64,000 bases of DNA, from the NCBI RefSeq assembly GCF_002563895.1, contig NZ_PDJB01000001.1, positions 5,005,501 to 5,069,500 of the forward strand. The letters are read 5' to 3'. Positions 51,009-60,496 of the stretch are shown here, in pieces. This DNA comes from Pseudomonas lurida. Its GTDB lineage: Bacteria > Pseudomonadota > Gammaproteobacteria > Pseudomonadales > Pseudomonadaceae. The stretch's first letter is position 1; the number at the start of each line of letters is the position of its first letter. Position numbers and translations under genes: made by a program. Under the pieces are notes generated by a model. That model made no database searches. It saw only the letters and a program-made list of their open reading frames with translations, and had not been told where the DNA came from.

Positions 51009-52340
51009 ATGAAACCGACTCGTCTGCTGTTGCACTGGCTCGGCGCATTGCTGGGCCTGGGCATTCTGTTGGGCACTGCGGCAGCGCTGCAGGTCAAGGT
51101 GCCCGACACCTTGCACTCAGTGGTGTGGGGGTTGCTCCTGGCGCTGTTGCTGCTGGCCATGCTGGATGCGGTGCGCCTGCGTCGCCGTCCCTCCCCCAGA
51201 GCGCAGCGGCAGATGCCCGGAAGCCTGGCGCTTGGACGCTGGGGCGAGGTACGCCTGGTCCTGGAGCATGACTTCCCACAGCCACTGACAGTGCAGGTCT
51301 TCGATCATGTCCCCGACGGGTTGACCGTAGAGAACTTGCCCCAATCCATCGACCTGCGCCCCGGTGAGCGCAGCGAGCTGGGTTATCGTCTTCGCCCACT
51401 ACGGCGCGGGCACTTCACGTTCAGCCGTTGTGAAATTCACCTGCCCAGCCCAATGGGACTCTGGTCAGCCCGGCGCTTTATCGAGGTGCGCGATGCCATC
51501 CGCGTCTACCCGGATTTTGCCCGGCTGTACGGTGCACAGCTGCTGGGGGTGGACAATTGGTTGAGCCAACTGGGGGTGCGTCAACGTCAACGGCGCGGAC
51601 TGGGGCTGGAGTTTCATCAGTTGCGCGAGTTTCGCGACGGCGACAGCCTGCGCCAGATCGACTGGAAGGCCACGGCCCGGCAACGCACGCCCATCGCCCG
51701 TGAATATCAGGATGAGCGCGACCAACAGATCGTCTTCATGCTGGATTGCGGCCGACGCATGCGCAGCCAGGATGACGAGCTGTCCCATTTTGACCACGCC
51801 CTCAATGCATGCCTGTTGCTCAGCTATGTAGCCTTGCGTGAAGGCGATGCCGTGGGGCTGTGCACCTTTGCCGGTGACCAGCCGCGCTATCTGGCGCCGG
51901 TCAAGGGCAGTAGTCAATTGAACCTGTTGCTCAACGCGGTCTACGACCTGGACACCACCCGTCGGACTGCCGATTACCAGGCTGCGGCAAGCCAACTGCT
52001 GGCTCGGCAAAAGCGGCGTGCATTGGTGGTTGTGGTGACTAACCTGCGGGATGAGGACGATGAGGCATTGCTGACGGCCGTCAAGCGTATCAGCCGCCAA
52101 CACAGGGTGCTGGTGGCCAGCTTGCGCGAAGAAGTTCTCGATCAATTGCGCCAGGCTCCCGTGCAAACCTTGCCCGAAGCCTTGGCCTACAGCGGTACCG
52201 TCGGCTACCTCAATACCCGCGATGAACTTCACGAACGGCTCAGCGCCCAAGGCCTGTCTGTATTGGACACCTTGCCATCTGAACTGGGTCCGGCCCTGGT
52301 GACACGCTACCTGGGCTGGAAGAAAGCCGGCGCGTTCTGA
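51009..52340 (+). CDS. DUF58-containing protein (MoxR partner)
   Basis: A 443-residue protein. Two membrane helices at about residues 7-28 and 35-55 are followed by a beta-sandwich part and the DUF58 domain with the diagnostic LREFRDGDSLRQIDWKATAR, next to a von-Willebrand-like fold (QQIVFMLDCGRRM, containing the DxGxRM metal site remnant). DUF58 proteins are thought to be substrates or co-factors of MoxR. It ends the operon; the next gene is on the other strand. Confidence 0.9.
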   Translation: MKPTRLLLHWLGALLGLGILLGTAAALQVKVPDTLHSVVWGLLLALLLLAMLDAVRLRRRPSPRAQRQMPGSLALGRWGEVRLVLEHDFPQPLTVQVFDHVPDGLTVENLPQSIDLRPGERSELGYRLRPLRRGHFTFSRCEIHLPSPMGLWSARRFIEVRDAIRVYPDFARLYGAQLLGVDNWLSQLGVRQRQRRGLGLEFHQLREFRDGDSLRQIDWKATARQRTPIAREYQDERDQQIVFMLDCGRRMRSQDDELSHFDHALNACLLLSYVALREGDAVGLCTFAGDQPRYLAPVKGSSQLNLLLNAVYDLDTTRRTADYQAAASQLLARQKRRALVVVVTNLRDEDDEALLTAVKRISRQHRVLVASLREEVLDQLRQAPVQTLPEALAYSGTVGYLNTRDELHERLSAQGLSVLDTLPSELGPALVTRYLGWKKAGAF

Positions 52341-52417
52341 CGAAAGCGCCATCAAAAACAGCGCACGACCACGGTGAGGCCAACCGGCCCACAAACCGGG
52401 TCGACAGCGCGCCGTGC

Positions 52418-52777
52418 CTAGGCTGAAGCCTGCAAGGGATCAAAACTGAAGTAGTGAAACAACACGTTGATCAACTGCCCATATTCCTCAGGCGCATGGA
52501 GCACCCTGAACCCGGAATCGTAGTGCTGAGGGTTGATGTCCTCATGACTCCACAGGCAAGTCGCCGTTATATCAATCGGATGGAAGGCGCCTTCAGGACC
52601 GGGAATCTTCAAGCGCAGCTCGAAGTCCACGTCGACCATCATCGGCAGTTGGCTGATTAGCATCAGCCCGTCTTCCGAGACATTGCCCAAAAAACCAATG
52701 GGCTTGTCTGTGAGGCGGTTAAATACTTGCAGAAAACAAGGTAGTTGATGCCGCTCGATCCGTCGGTCGGTAAACAT
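52418..52777 (-). CDS. PilZ-domain protein (cyclic-di-GMP receptor)
   Basis: A 119-residue stand-alone PilZ domain. It opens MFTDRRIERHQLPCFLQVFN, where RRIER is the cyclic-di-GMP-binding RxxxR motif, and contains GNVSEDGLML, which corresponds to the D/NxSxxG motif. Both binding motifs are present, so cyclic-di-GMP binding is expected. The ATG at 52775-52777 was preferred to upstream in-frame ATGs because family members begin at MFTD. Its output partner is unknown. Confidence 0.9.
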   Translation of the reverse strand: MFTDRRIERHQLPCFLQVFNRLTDKPIGFLGNVSEDGLMLISQLPMMVDVDFELRLKIPGPEGAFHPIDITATCLWSHEDINPQHYDSGFRVLHAPEEYGQLINVLFHYFSFDPLQASA

Positions 52778-53002
52778 GGTGAGATCGCCATCCAGTGGCC
52801 ATGACTGCGGCCGTGCCAGTGATTCGGAACGGGCCAAAACCGCCCGCTCTCCCTGGATCTCGGTGCGACAACAAGCAATAGATGCCGCCAGACAGCCGCC
52901 GAGTCCGGGCCCCACATCCGTTTGCATAGAAACTTGTACAAACGGACGTTTAAAGGATAGCCCAAGACTGGCGACGGGCCAGTAATGACATGACGAATAT
53001 CA

Positions 53003-53377
53003 TCACAAGGACGCAGGACGGGGTTGAGCGGCTCTCGCACCGGGGAAATACCCCAGTTGCTGCAGGGTGTCGAGCCTCGCGCGAGCACGGTAGGCGTACT
53101 CACTGGACGGGTATTGATTGATGATGAATTGATAGGTCTGCGCCGCGTCGACGAACAGCTTCTGCCGCTCCAGGCATTGCCCGCGCAACATCGACACTTC
53201 TGGCTGCACATAGCGTCGGGTACGACTTTCACGGTCGACCTGGGACAATTCCAGGGTGACGCGCTCACAGTCACCGACCTTGTAGGCCCGGTAGGCATTG
53301 TTCAAATGGTGGTCCATCGACCAACGGGTGCAGCCGACAACACTGACGGCCAGGGCAGCAATGAGCAAAATTCGCAT
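53003..53377 (-). CDS. Small TPR-like lipoprotein
   Basis: A 124-residue precursor with a lipobox at residues 13-16 (VVGC), so it should be a lipidated outer- or inner-membrane protein. The mature part has helical repeats: NNAYRAYKVGDCERVTLELS and AAQTYQFIINQYPSSEYAYRARARL, a typical TPR helix pair. The protein ends in a proline-rich tail. It lies next to the PilZ gene on the same strand and upstream of divergent pykA. The function is unknown. Confidence 0.85.
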   Translation of the reverse strand: MRILLIAALAVSVVGCTRWSMDHHLNNAYRAYKVGDCERVTLELSQVDRESRTRRYVQPEVSMLRGQCLERQKLFVDAAQTYQFIINQYPSSEYAYRARARLDTLQQLGYFPGARAAQPRPASL

Positions 53378-53550
53378 GACGGTTCTCCTGTCTTGTGCAG
53401 TGTATCGACCCCTCGTCGAAAATCTTCAAGGATGTTCGTATTCAGCCGCAGCGAAAACAAGTCAATCATCGATAAGTAGTGCAAACGAACAATGACTACA
53501 ACGAAAGAGCATAGTAGCCTTCCTCAGCGCTTGAACTCAGGAGTCTGTGC

Positions 53551-55002
53551 ATGTCCGTCCGTCGTACCAAAATCGTCGCCACCCTTGGCCCGGCCAGCAA
53601 CTCGCCGGAAGTCCTCGAACAGCTGATTCTGGCTGGTTTGGACGTTGCCCGTCTGAACTTCTCCCACGGCACCCCGGACGAGCACAAGGCTCGCGCCAAG
53701 CTGGTGCGTGACCTGGCCGCCAAGCACGGCCGCTTCGTCGCACTGCTGGGTGACCTGCAAGGCCCGAAGATCCGTATCGCCAAATTCGCCAACAAGCGGA
53801 TCGAGCTGAAGATCGGTGACACCTTCACCTTCTCCACCAGCCACCCGCTGACCGAGGGCAACCAGCAAGTCGTGGGTATCGATTACCCGGACCTGGTCAA
53901 GGACTGCGGCGTCGGTGATGAGCTGCTGTTGGACGATGGCCGCGTGGTCATGCGCGTCGACACCGCCACCGGCACCGAGCTGATCTGCACCGTGACCATC
54001 GGCGGCCCGCTGTCCGATCACAAAGGCATCAACCGCCGTGGTGGTGGCCTGACGGCACCGGCCCTGACGGAAAAAGACAAGGCCGACATCAAGCTCGCCG
54101 CCGAAATGGAAGTGGACTACCTCGCCGTCTCCTTCCCGCGCGACGCCGCCGACATGGAATACGCCCGTAAACTGCGCGACGAAGCTGGCGGTACCGCCTG
54201 GCTGGTCGCGAAGATCGAACGCGCCGAAGCCGTGGCCGACGACGAGACCCTCGACGGCCTGATCAAGGCGTCCGACGCGGTGATGGTTGCCCGTGGCGAC
54301 CTCGGCGTAGAAATCGGTGACGCCGAGCTGATCGGTATCCAGAAGAAGATCATCCTGCACGCACGCCGCCATAACAAAGCTGTGATCGTGGCGACCCAGA
54401 TGATGGAGTCGATGATCCAGAACCCGATGCCGACCCGTGCCGAAGTGTCCGACGTGGCCAACGCCGTGCTCGACTACACCGACGCCGTGATGCTCTCGGC
54501 TGAAAGCGCCGCCGGCCCTTACCCGCTGGAAGCCGTGCAGGCCATGGCGCGTATCTGCGTCGGCGCTGAAAAGCACCCGACCAGCAAGACCTCCAGCCAC
54601 CGTATCGGCAAAGTGTTCGAAAGCTGCGACCAGAGCATCGCCCTGGCGGCCATGTACACCGCCAACCACTTCCCGGGCGTGAAGGCGATCATCGCCTTGA
54701 CCGAAAGTGGCTACACGCCGTTGATCATGTCGCGCATCCGTTCCTCGGTGCCGATCTACGCCTTCACCCCGCACCGCGAAGCCCAGGCCCGCGCGGCACT
54801 GTTTCGTGGTGTGTACACCATTCCGTTCGATCCGGCTTCGCTGGCACCGAATGAAGTCAGCCAGAAGGCTATCGACGAGCTGGTCAAACGCGGCGTCGTA
54901 GAGCAAGGCGACTGGGTCATCCTGACCAAGGGCGACAGCTACCACACCACCGGTGGGACCAATGGCATGAAGATCCTGCATGTGGGTGACCCGCAGTACT
55001 GA
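53551..55002 (+). CDS. pykA: Pyruvate kinase
   Basis: Converts phosphoenolpyruvate and ADP to pyruvate and ATP. The 483-residue protein starts MSVRRTKIVATLGPASNSPE and has the barrel domain, the B domain and a C-terminal regulatory domain. The catalytic lysine and metal site are in LVAKIERAEAV and MVARGDLGVEIG, and the signature IVATQMMESMI is present. The length and the C-terminal part fit the type II (PykA) enzyme that responds to AMP or sugar phosphates. A terminator follows. Confidence 0.97.
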   Translation: MSVRRTKIVATLGPASNSPEVLEQLILAGLDVARLNFSHGTPDEHKARAKLVRDLAAKHGRFVALLGDLQGPKIRIAKFANKRIELKIGDTFTFSTSHPLTEGNQQVVGIDYPDLVKDCGVGDELLLDDGRVVMRVDTATGTELICTVTIGGPLSDHKGINRRGGGLTAPALTEKDKADIKLAAEMEVDYLAVSFPRDAADMEYARKLRDEAGGTAWLVAKIERAEAVADDETLDGLIKASDAVMVARGDLGVEIGDAELIGIQKKIILHARRHNKAVIVATQMMESMIQNPMPTRAEVSDVANAVLDYTDAVMLSAESAAGPYPLEAVQAMARICVGAEKHPTSKTSSHRIGKVFESCDQSIALAAMYTANHFPGVKAIIALTESGYTPLIMSRIRSSVPIYAFTPHREAQARAALFRGVYTIPFDPASLAPNEVSQKAIDELVKRGVVEQGDWVILTKGDSYHTTGGTNGMKILHVGDPQY

Positions 55003-55020
55003 GTAATACGCCAAAAAACA

Positions 55021-55053
55021 AAAGCCCCGCCATGTGAATGGCGGGGCTTTTTG
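55021..55053 (+). terminator. Terminator of pykA
   Basis: GCCCCGCCAT and ATGGCGGGGC enclose a GTGA loop and are followed by five T residues. Confidence 0.92.
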
Positions 55054-55104
55054 CATTTCGGATCAGACTGACCTGCTGGCAATCAGGCCCTCATCAACCT
55101 GCCT

Positions 55105-55854
55105 TCAACGCCTGCTGATAAACCCCGATAATGCAGCAATCGCCTCAGGCGACTTCAGCCGCTGGGTGAACAATGCACCCTCCTCCTCGATCACCTGCCG
55201 CAGTTGCTCACGATCAACACTTTTCATCAATTGCTTGGTCACCTGCACCGCGCCCGGCGCGAGGGTTTCAAAACGTTCGGCCACTTCCCGCGCCTTGGCC
55301 AGCGCCGCTTCACCACTGCCCAACGCCTCGGTGGCGATGCCCCAGGCAGCCGCCTGCTCACCGGTAAATCCTTCACCCAACAGCAACAATTCGGCCGCTT
55401 TCGCGTGCCCCAACAACCTGGGCAGGATCAGGCTCGAACCAAACTCCGGACACAGCCCCAGGTTGACGAACGGCATGCGCAACCGCGCATCGCGGCTGAT
55501 GTACACCAGGTCACAATGCAGCAACAGGGTTGTACCGATCCCCACGGCTGCGCCCGCCACCGCGGCAATCACCGGTTTGCGGCAGTTGAGCAGGCTCTTC
55601 ATGAAATAAAACGGGGGGCTGTCGAGATCGCTGGGCGGCTGCTCCAGGAAGTCGACAATGTCATTGCCGGCGGTGAAACAGTCACTGCTGCCCTGGATCA
55701 GCACGCAGCGGACTTCCCCATCCGCATCGGCCTGCTCCAGCGCCTCGGCCAGTTGCGTGTACATGGCACGGGTGAGCGCGTTCTTCTTGTCAGGGCGATT
55801 GAGCTGCAGGATCAGCAACCCGCGTTCGCGCAGCTGTTGGATGGCGTCGGTCAT
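55105..55854 (-). CDS. Enoyl-CoA hydratase/isomerase family protein
   Basis: A 249-residue crotonase-fold enzyme. The CoA-binding strand is LLILQLNRPDKKNALTRAMY, and the oxyanion-hole region is FTAGNDIVDF and AAVAGAAVGIGTTLLLHCDL. The catalytic glutamates of classical hydratases are not both obvious (the second position is in NLGLCPEFGSSLILP, which carries Glu), so isomerase or thioesterase activity is also possible. It is followed by nothing on the same strand within 100 bp; the reductase gene lies upstream (30 bp) and is probably co-transcribed. Confidence 0.88.
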   Translation of the reverse strand: MTDAIQQLRERGLLILQLNRPDKKNALTRAMYTQLAEALEQADADGEVRCVLIQGSSDCFTAGNDIVDFLEQPPSDLDSPPFYFMKSLLNCRKPVIAAVAGAAVGIGTTLLLHCDLVYISRDARLRMPFVNLGLCPEFGSSLILPRLLGHAKAAELLLLGEGFTGEQAAAWGIATEALGSGEAALAKAREVAERFETLAPGAVQVTKQLMKSVDREQLRQVIEEEGALFTQRLKSPEAIAALSGFISRR

Positions 55855-55884
55855 GGCGAATCTCGCGGCTGTGGAGTTCAGCGC

Positions 55885-56817
55885 TCAACCACGCGGCAGA
55901 AACACATCCGCCAGCAGTTGATTACGCGGCAGCCCCGCCAGGAACAAGCGCTTGGAAAATGCCTCGACGCTGGCAGGGTGCCCGCAGAGTAAAGCCAGAG
56001 TTTGCCGCGAAACAAGCCGCAGTTGCGCCAATGCCTGGGCCGACCCGGCCGCGGTCCACAGCTCCACCGCCAGGTTGGAATGCTGGGCAGCCAGAGCAGC
56101 CAAGGGTTCGGCCAGGTAGTGGTCCTCGGCATCATGGGCCAGGTGAATCACGCGGATGGCGCCCTGGTGATCCTGTCGCAGGGCCTCACGCAATACACCC
56201 CACAGCGGTCCCAATCCGGTGCCGGACGCCAGCAGCCACAGCGGCCGGGCTTGCCAGTCCGGGTCGTATTGCAGCGCGCCACCGCGCAATTCGCCCAGGC
56301 GCAGGCGGTCGCCAACCTGCAATTGCCGGGCGAGGTCGCTGAACTCGCCGGGCTGACGGCAATCCAGGTGGAACTCCAGGAAGGGATCGTCCTGGGGCAA
56401 GCTCGCCAGGGAATATGGACGTGCCACGTGCCCCGCCCATAACACCAGGTGCTGCCCGGCGCGATAACGCAGGCCTCGCTCCGGTTGCAGGCGCAGGCGC
56501 AGCACGGTCGGGTTCAGCCAGTCGACACCCACCACCTGGGCCGGCAAACCGTCCCGCGTGGGGTCAAACGCCTCGACGCGCAGATCGCCACTGACGTGGC
56601 ACTGGCACGCTAACCGCCAACCGTCCTGGCGTTGCGCGGGGTTCAAGGCTTCGGGTTGCTTGTCATCGACCTCACCCTGGCAACGCACCAGGCACGCATG
56701 GCAACTGCCGGCGCGGCAACTGTAGGGCACGGCGACACCCGCCTGGTTCAAGGCATCCAGCAAGTTGCTGCCGGCCGTGACCGACCAATGGCGTTCGCCG
56801 ACGTACAGTTCAGGCAT
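55885..56817 (-). CDS. Ferredoxin-type reductase (2Fe-2S N-terminus, FAD/NAD C-terminus)
   Basis: A 310-residue electron-transfer flavoprotein like the reductase parts of aromatic oxygenases. The N-terminal 90 residues are a plant-type ferredoxin with cysteines in CRAGSCHACLVRC and LACQC. The rest has an FAD-binding domain (ARPYSLASLP gives the RxYS motif) and a NAD-binding domain (LASGTGLGPL). The start MPELYVGERHW was chosen by family length. The partner oxygenase is not nearby; the adjacent enoyl-CoA hydratase gives no firm pathway. Confidence 0.88.
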   Translation of the reverse strand: MPELYVGERHWSVTAGSNLLDALNQAGVAVPYSCRAGSCHACLVRCQGEVDDKQPEALNPAQRQDGWRLACQCHVSGDLRVEAFDPTRDGLPAQVVGVDWLNPTVLRLRLQPERGLRYRAGQHLVLWAGHVARPYSLASLPQDDPFLEFHLDCRQPGEFSDLARQLQVGDRLRLGELRGGALQYDPDWQARPLWLLASGTGLGPLWGVLREALRQDHQGAIRVIHLAHDAEDHYLAEPLAALAAQHSNLAVELWTAAGSAQALAQLRLVSRQTLALLCGHPASVEAFSKRLFLAGLPRNQLLADVFLPRG

Positions 56818-57046
56818 ATAAGGACTCAATCACAAGGGGAGCGCACAGGGAATCATGCCTGCGACAGTTTGACCATAGTCGGGTGTATCGGCCACCGCGC
56901 CGGGTTATACTGCCGCGCCTTTTTAGCGTCGCGCCGACAATACTTGCTCTTCTTGGCGACGCGCCTTGGAAAGGTGGGCTCAGCCGACCGATGCACTTCA
57001 CTGAGCCCACCTTTATTGAATGTTCCCTTATAGAGGAGCGCGACTC

Positions 57047-58570
57047 ATGACCGTGATCAAGCAAGACGACCTGATTCAGAGCGTTGCCGACGCCCTGCAA
57101 TTCATTTCCTACTACCACCCCGTTGATTTCATCCAGGCCATGCACGAAGCCTACCTGCGCGAAGAGTCGCCAGCGGCCCGTGACTCCATCGCCCAGATCC
57201 TGATCAACTCGCGCATGTGCGCCACCGGCCATCGCCCGATCTGCCAGGACACCGGTATCGTCACCGTGTTCGTGCGCGTGGGCATGGACGTCCGTTGGGA
57301 TGGCGCCACCATGGGCCTGGACGACATGATCAACGAAGGCGTACGTCGCGCCTACAACCTGCCGGAAAACGTCCTGCGTGCCTCCATCCTGGCCGACCCG
57401 GCCGGCGCGCGCAAAAACACCAAGGACAACACCCCGGCCGTGATCCACTACTCCATCGTCCCGGGTAACACCGTGGAAGTGGACGTGGCGGCCAAGGGCG
57501 GCGGCTCCGAAAACAAGTCGAAAATGGCCATGCTCAACCCGTCCGACTCGATCGTAGACTGGGTGCTCAAGACCGTTCCGACCATGGGCGCCGGCTGGTG
57601 CCCACCGGGCATGCTCGGCATCGGCATCGGCGGCACCGCCGAGAAAGCCGCGGTGATGGCCAAGGAAGTGTTGATGGAGTCCATCGACATCCACGAGCTG
57701 AAGAAGCGCGGCCCGCAAAACCGTATCGAAGAGATGCGCCTGGAGCTGTTCGAGAAGGTCAACCAACTGGGCATCGGCGCCCAGGGCCTGGGTGGCCTGA
57801 CCACCGTGCTCGACGTGAAGATCATGGACTACCCGACCCACGCCGCCTCCCTGCCGGTGTGCATGATCCCCAACTGCGCCGCCACCCGTCACGCGCACTT
57901 CGTGCTCGACGGCTCGGGCCCGGCGTCACTGGAAGCGCCACCGCTGGACGCCTACCCGGAAATCGTCTGGGAAGCCGGCCCATCGGCCCGCCGCGTCAAC
58001 CTCGACACCCTGACCCCGGAAGAAGTGCAGAGCTGGAAGCCGGGCGAAACCGTGTTGCTCAACGGCAAGATGCTCACCGGCCGCGACGCCGCGCACAAGC
58101 GCATGGTCGAGATGCTGAACAAGGGCGAAACCCTGCCGGTGGACCTCAAGGGTCGCTTCATCTACTACGTCGGCCCGGTTGATCCGGTACGCGAAGAAGT
58201 GGTTGGCCCGGCGGGCCCGACCACCGCGACGCGGATGGACAAGTTTACCCGTCAGATCCTCGAGCAAACCGGCCTGCTGGGCATGATCGGCAAATCCGAG
58301 CGCGGCCCAACCGCGATCGAAGCGATCAAGGATCACAAAGCCGTGTACCTGATGGCCGTCGGCGGCGCCGCTTACCTGGTGGCGCAAGCCATCAAGAAGT
58401 CGCGGGTTGTCGCCTTCGCCGAACTGGGCATGGAAGCCATCTACGAGTTCGACGTGAAAGACATGCCTGTCACTGTTGCGGTGGACAGCAAGGGCGAATC
58501 CGTCCACATCACCGGTCCTGCGATCTGGCAGAAAAAGATCAGTGAAAGCCTGGCGGTAGAAGTGCAGTAA
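57047..58570 (+). CDS. Class I fumarate hydratase (iron-sulfur)
   Basis: A 507-residue [4Fe-4S] enzyme that interconverts fumarate and malate. The start MTVIKQDDLIQSVADALQFI is standard and follows a GAGG site at 57036-57039, 7 bp before the ATG. The cluster cysteines lie in PICQDTGIV and IPNCAATRHAHF. The C-terminal beta domain includes GPTTATRMDKFTRQIL and FAELGMEAIYEF. It is oxygen-sensitive in other bacteria, and pseudomonads usually also have class II FumC. The gene is followed by its own terminator. Confidence 0.96.
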   Translation: MTVIKQDDLIQSVADALQFISYYHPVDFIQAMHEAYLREESPAARDSIAQILINSRMCATGHRPICQDTGIVTVFVRVGMDVRWDGATMGLDDMINEGVRRAYNLPENVLRASILADPAGARKNTKDNTPAVIHYSIVPGNTVEVDVAAKGGGSENKSKMAMLNPSDSIVDWVLKTVPTMGAGWCPPGMLGIGIGGTAEKAAVMAKEVLMESIDIHELKKRGPQNRIEEMRLELFEKVNQLGIGAQGLGGLTTVLDVKIMDYPTHAASLPVCMIPNCAATRHAHFVLDGSGPASLEAPPLDAYPEIVWEAGPSARRVNLDTLTPEEVQSWKPGETVLLNGKMLTGRDAAHKRMVEMLNKGETLPVDLKGRFIYYVGPVDPVREEVVGPAGPTTATRMDKFTRQILEQTGLLGMIGKSERGPTAIEAIKDHKAVYLMAVGGAAYLVAQAIKKSRVVAFAELGMEAIYEFDVKDMPVTVAVDSKGESVHITGPAIWQKKISESLAVEVQ

Positions 58571-58587
58571 GCACTTCCCTGCAAATA

Positions 58588-58626
58588 CAAAGGCGACTGC
58601 GGCCCCAAGGCCCAGTCGCCTTTTTT
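58588..58626 (+). terminator. Terminator of the fumarase gene
   Basis: AGGCGACTG and CAGTCGCCT form the stem around a GC-rich loop and six T residues follow. Confidence 0.9.
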
Positions 58627-58729
58627 CTGCGTGCCGATTGCCCGCCCACCACAGGCAGCCCGCTCGCCACCCGATACAGGCCGCTCATGCTATGGTGCTC
58701 GCCCACTTACTGTGCCTGCTCATCACCGT

Positions 58730-60496
58730 ATGATCGTGATCCCACGCCCCCTGCGACTGACCTTTTACTCCCTGCTGATCATCGCCGGCGCGGTGCTGGC
58801 CGCTGCCCTGGCCACCCGCCACGCCGAACGCCAAGCCCTGGTGGATGATGCCGCCCGTGCCAATCAGCAGCTCGCGTTGTATGCCAACTCCCTGCACACG
58901 CTGATTGAGCGCTACCGCGCCCTGCCCGCCGTGCTGGCGCTGGACTCAGAAATGATCAGCGCCTTGAAGGGCCCCTTGGACGCCAGCACCCAGGACCTGC
59001 TCAACCGCAAGCTCGAACGCATCAACGGTGCAGCCCAGTCTTCCACCCTGGAACTGATGGACCGCACCGGCCTGGCCGTCGCCGCCAGCAACTGGAACCT
59101 GCCGAGCAGTTATGTGGGGCATAACTACGCGTTCCGACCGTACTTCAGCCAGACCCTCAGCCAGGGCACCGGGCGTTTTTATGCGGTGGGGGTGACCACC
59201 GGAATTCCGGGGTATTTCCTCTCCAGTGCGGTGGTCGATGAACACGAGCAGTTCCTCGGTGCCATGGTGGTCAAGCTGGAATTCCCGGAGCTTGAGCGCG
59301 AGTGGGCCCAGGGCAATGACCTGCTGCTGGTCAGTGATGCGCGTGGCATCGTGTTTATCGCCAACCAGCCGGGCTGGCGCTATCGCAACCTGCGGCCGTT
59401 GTCGGCCAGTGACCTCGCCGAATTGAAGGCCACCCGCCAATACGACAAAAAACAACTGCAGCCGCTGGAGACCCAGACGCTGCAGCGCTTTGATGAAAAC
59501 AGCCATCTGATGCGCGTCAACGGCCCGGAGGGCAGTGCCAACTACATCTGGGAGTCGCTGCCGCTGAAAGCCGAAGGCTGGACCCTGCACCTGCTGCGCA
59601 AGCCTCAGTTCGCCTTTGAGGATCAACGTAACGCCGGGCTGGCCGCCGCCGGCTCCTGGCTGGCGCTGGTGTTCCTGGTGCTGTTCCTGACCCAACGCTG
59701 GCGCCTGGCCCGCCTGCGCCAGCGCAGTCGCGAAGAGCTTGAGCAACTGGTGGAAGAACGCACCCAGGCATTGCGTACCGCCCAGGATGGCCTGGTGCAA
59801 TCGGCCAAGTTGGCAGCGCTGGGGCAAATGTCCGCTGCCCTCGCCCACGAAATCAATCAGCCGCTGACCGCCCAGCGCATGCAGTTGGCCACCTTGCGCC
59901 TGTTGCTGGATCACGGTCGCATAGACGACGCTTACCAAGCGCTCACTCCATTGGACGATATGCTCACGCGCATGGCCGCACTCACCGGCCACCTCAAGAC
60001 CTTCGCGCGTAAAAGCCCGAGTGGCCTGCGTGAACGCCTGGACCTGGCCACCGTGGTCGATCAGTCCCTGCACTTGATGGACGCGCGCCTGCGCGATGAA
60101 GCCATCGGCGTGGTGCTGGACCTGACCCGCCCCGCCTGGGTCCGCGGTGATGCGATCCGCTTGGAGCAGGTGCTGATCAATCTGCTGCGCAATGCCCTCG
60201 ACGCCATGGCCGACAAGCCGCGCAAACGCTTGGAAATCCGTCTGCATGCCGATCAACAGCTGTGGCAGCTCACCGTCAGCGACAGCGGCGGCGGGATTGC
60301 CGATGAGCATGTGAACAGCGTGTTCGACCCGTTCTTCACCACCAAGCCCGTGGGTGACGGGCTCGGCTTGGGGTTGGCGGTGTCCTACGCTATCGTGCAC
60401 GAACTGGGCGGACGCCTGATCGCCGGCAACCGTGGCGACGGCGCGGTGTTTACCTTGACCCTGCCTATCGCGCTGGAGACGCCCGACCTATGTTGA
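58730..60496 (+). CDS. DctB/MifS-like sensor histidine kinase
   Basis: A 588-residue membrane kinase. The start MIVIPRPLRLTFYSL places TM1 at about residues 9-30 and TM2 at about 306-326, with a large PDC/Cache periplasmic domain between, typical of C4-dicarboxylate or 2-oxoglutarate sensors. A coiled coil leads to the transmitter with His373 in SAALAHEINQPLTAQRM. The N box is LINLLRNALDAM and the G boxes DSGGGIAD and GDGLGLGLAVS. Its 3' end overlaps the response-regulator gene by seven bases, and the transporter gene follows. Confidence 0.94.
   Translation: MIVIPRPLRLTFYSLLIIAGAVLAAALATRHAERQALVDDAARANQQLALYANSLHTLIERYRALPAVLALDSEMISALKGPLDASTQDLLNRKLERINGAAQSSTLELMDRTGLAVAASNWNLPSSYVGHNYAFRPYFSQTLSQGTGRFYAVGVTTGIPGYFLSSAVVDEHEQFLGAMVVKLEFPELEREWAQGNDLLLVSDARGIVFIANQPGWRYRNLRPLSASDLAELKATRQYDKKQLQPLETQTLQRFDENSHLMRVNGPEGSANYIWESLPLKAEGWTLHLLRKPQFAFEDQRNAGLAAAGSWLALVFLVLFLTQRWRLARLRQRSREELEQLVEERTQALRTAQDGLVQSAKLAALGQMSAALAHEINQPLTAQRMQLATLRLLLDHGRIDDAYQALTPLDDMLTRMAALTGHLKTFARKSPSGLRERLDLATVVDQSLHLMDARLRDEAIGVVLDLTRPAWVRGDAIRLEQVLINLLRNALDAMADKPRKRLEIRLHADQQLWQLTVSDSGGGIADEHVNSVFDPFFTTKPVGDGLGLGLAVSYAIVHELGGRLIAGNRGDGAVFTLTLPIALETPDLC

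Noticed and set aside
53524-55056. Minus-strand frame opposite pykA
   Set aside because: It shows no domain and the composition of a shadow frame; pykA fits perfectly.
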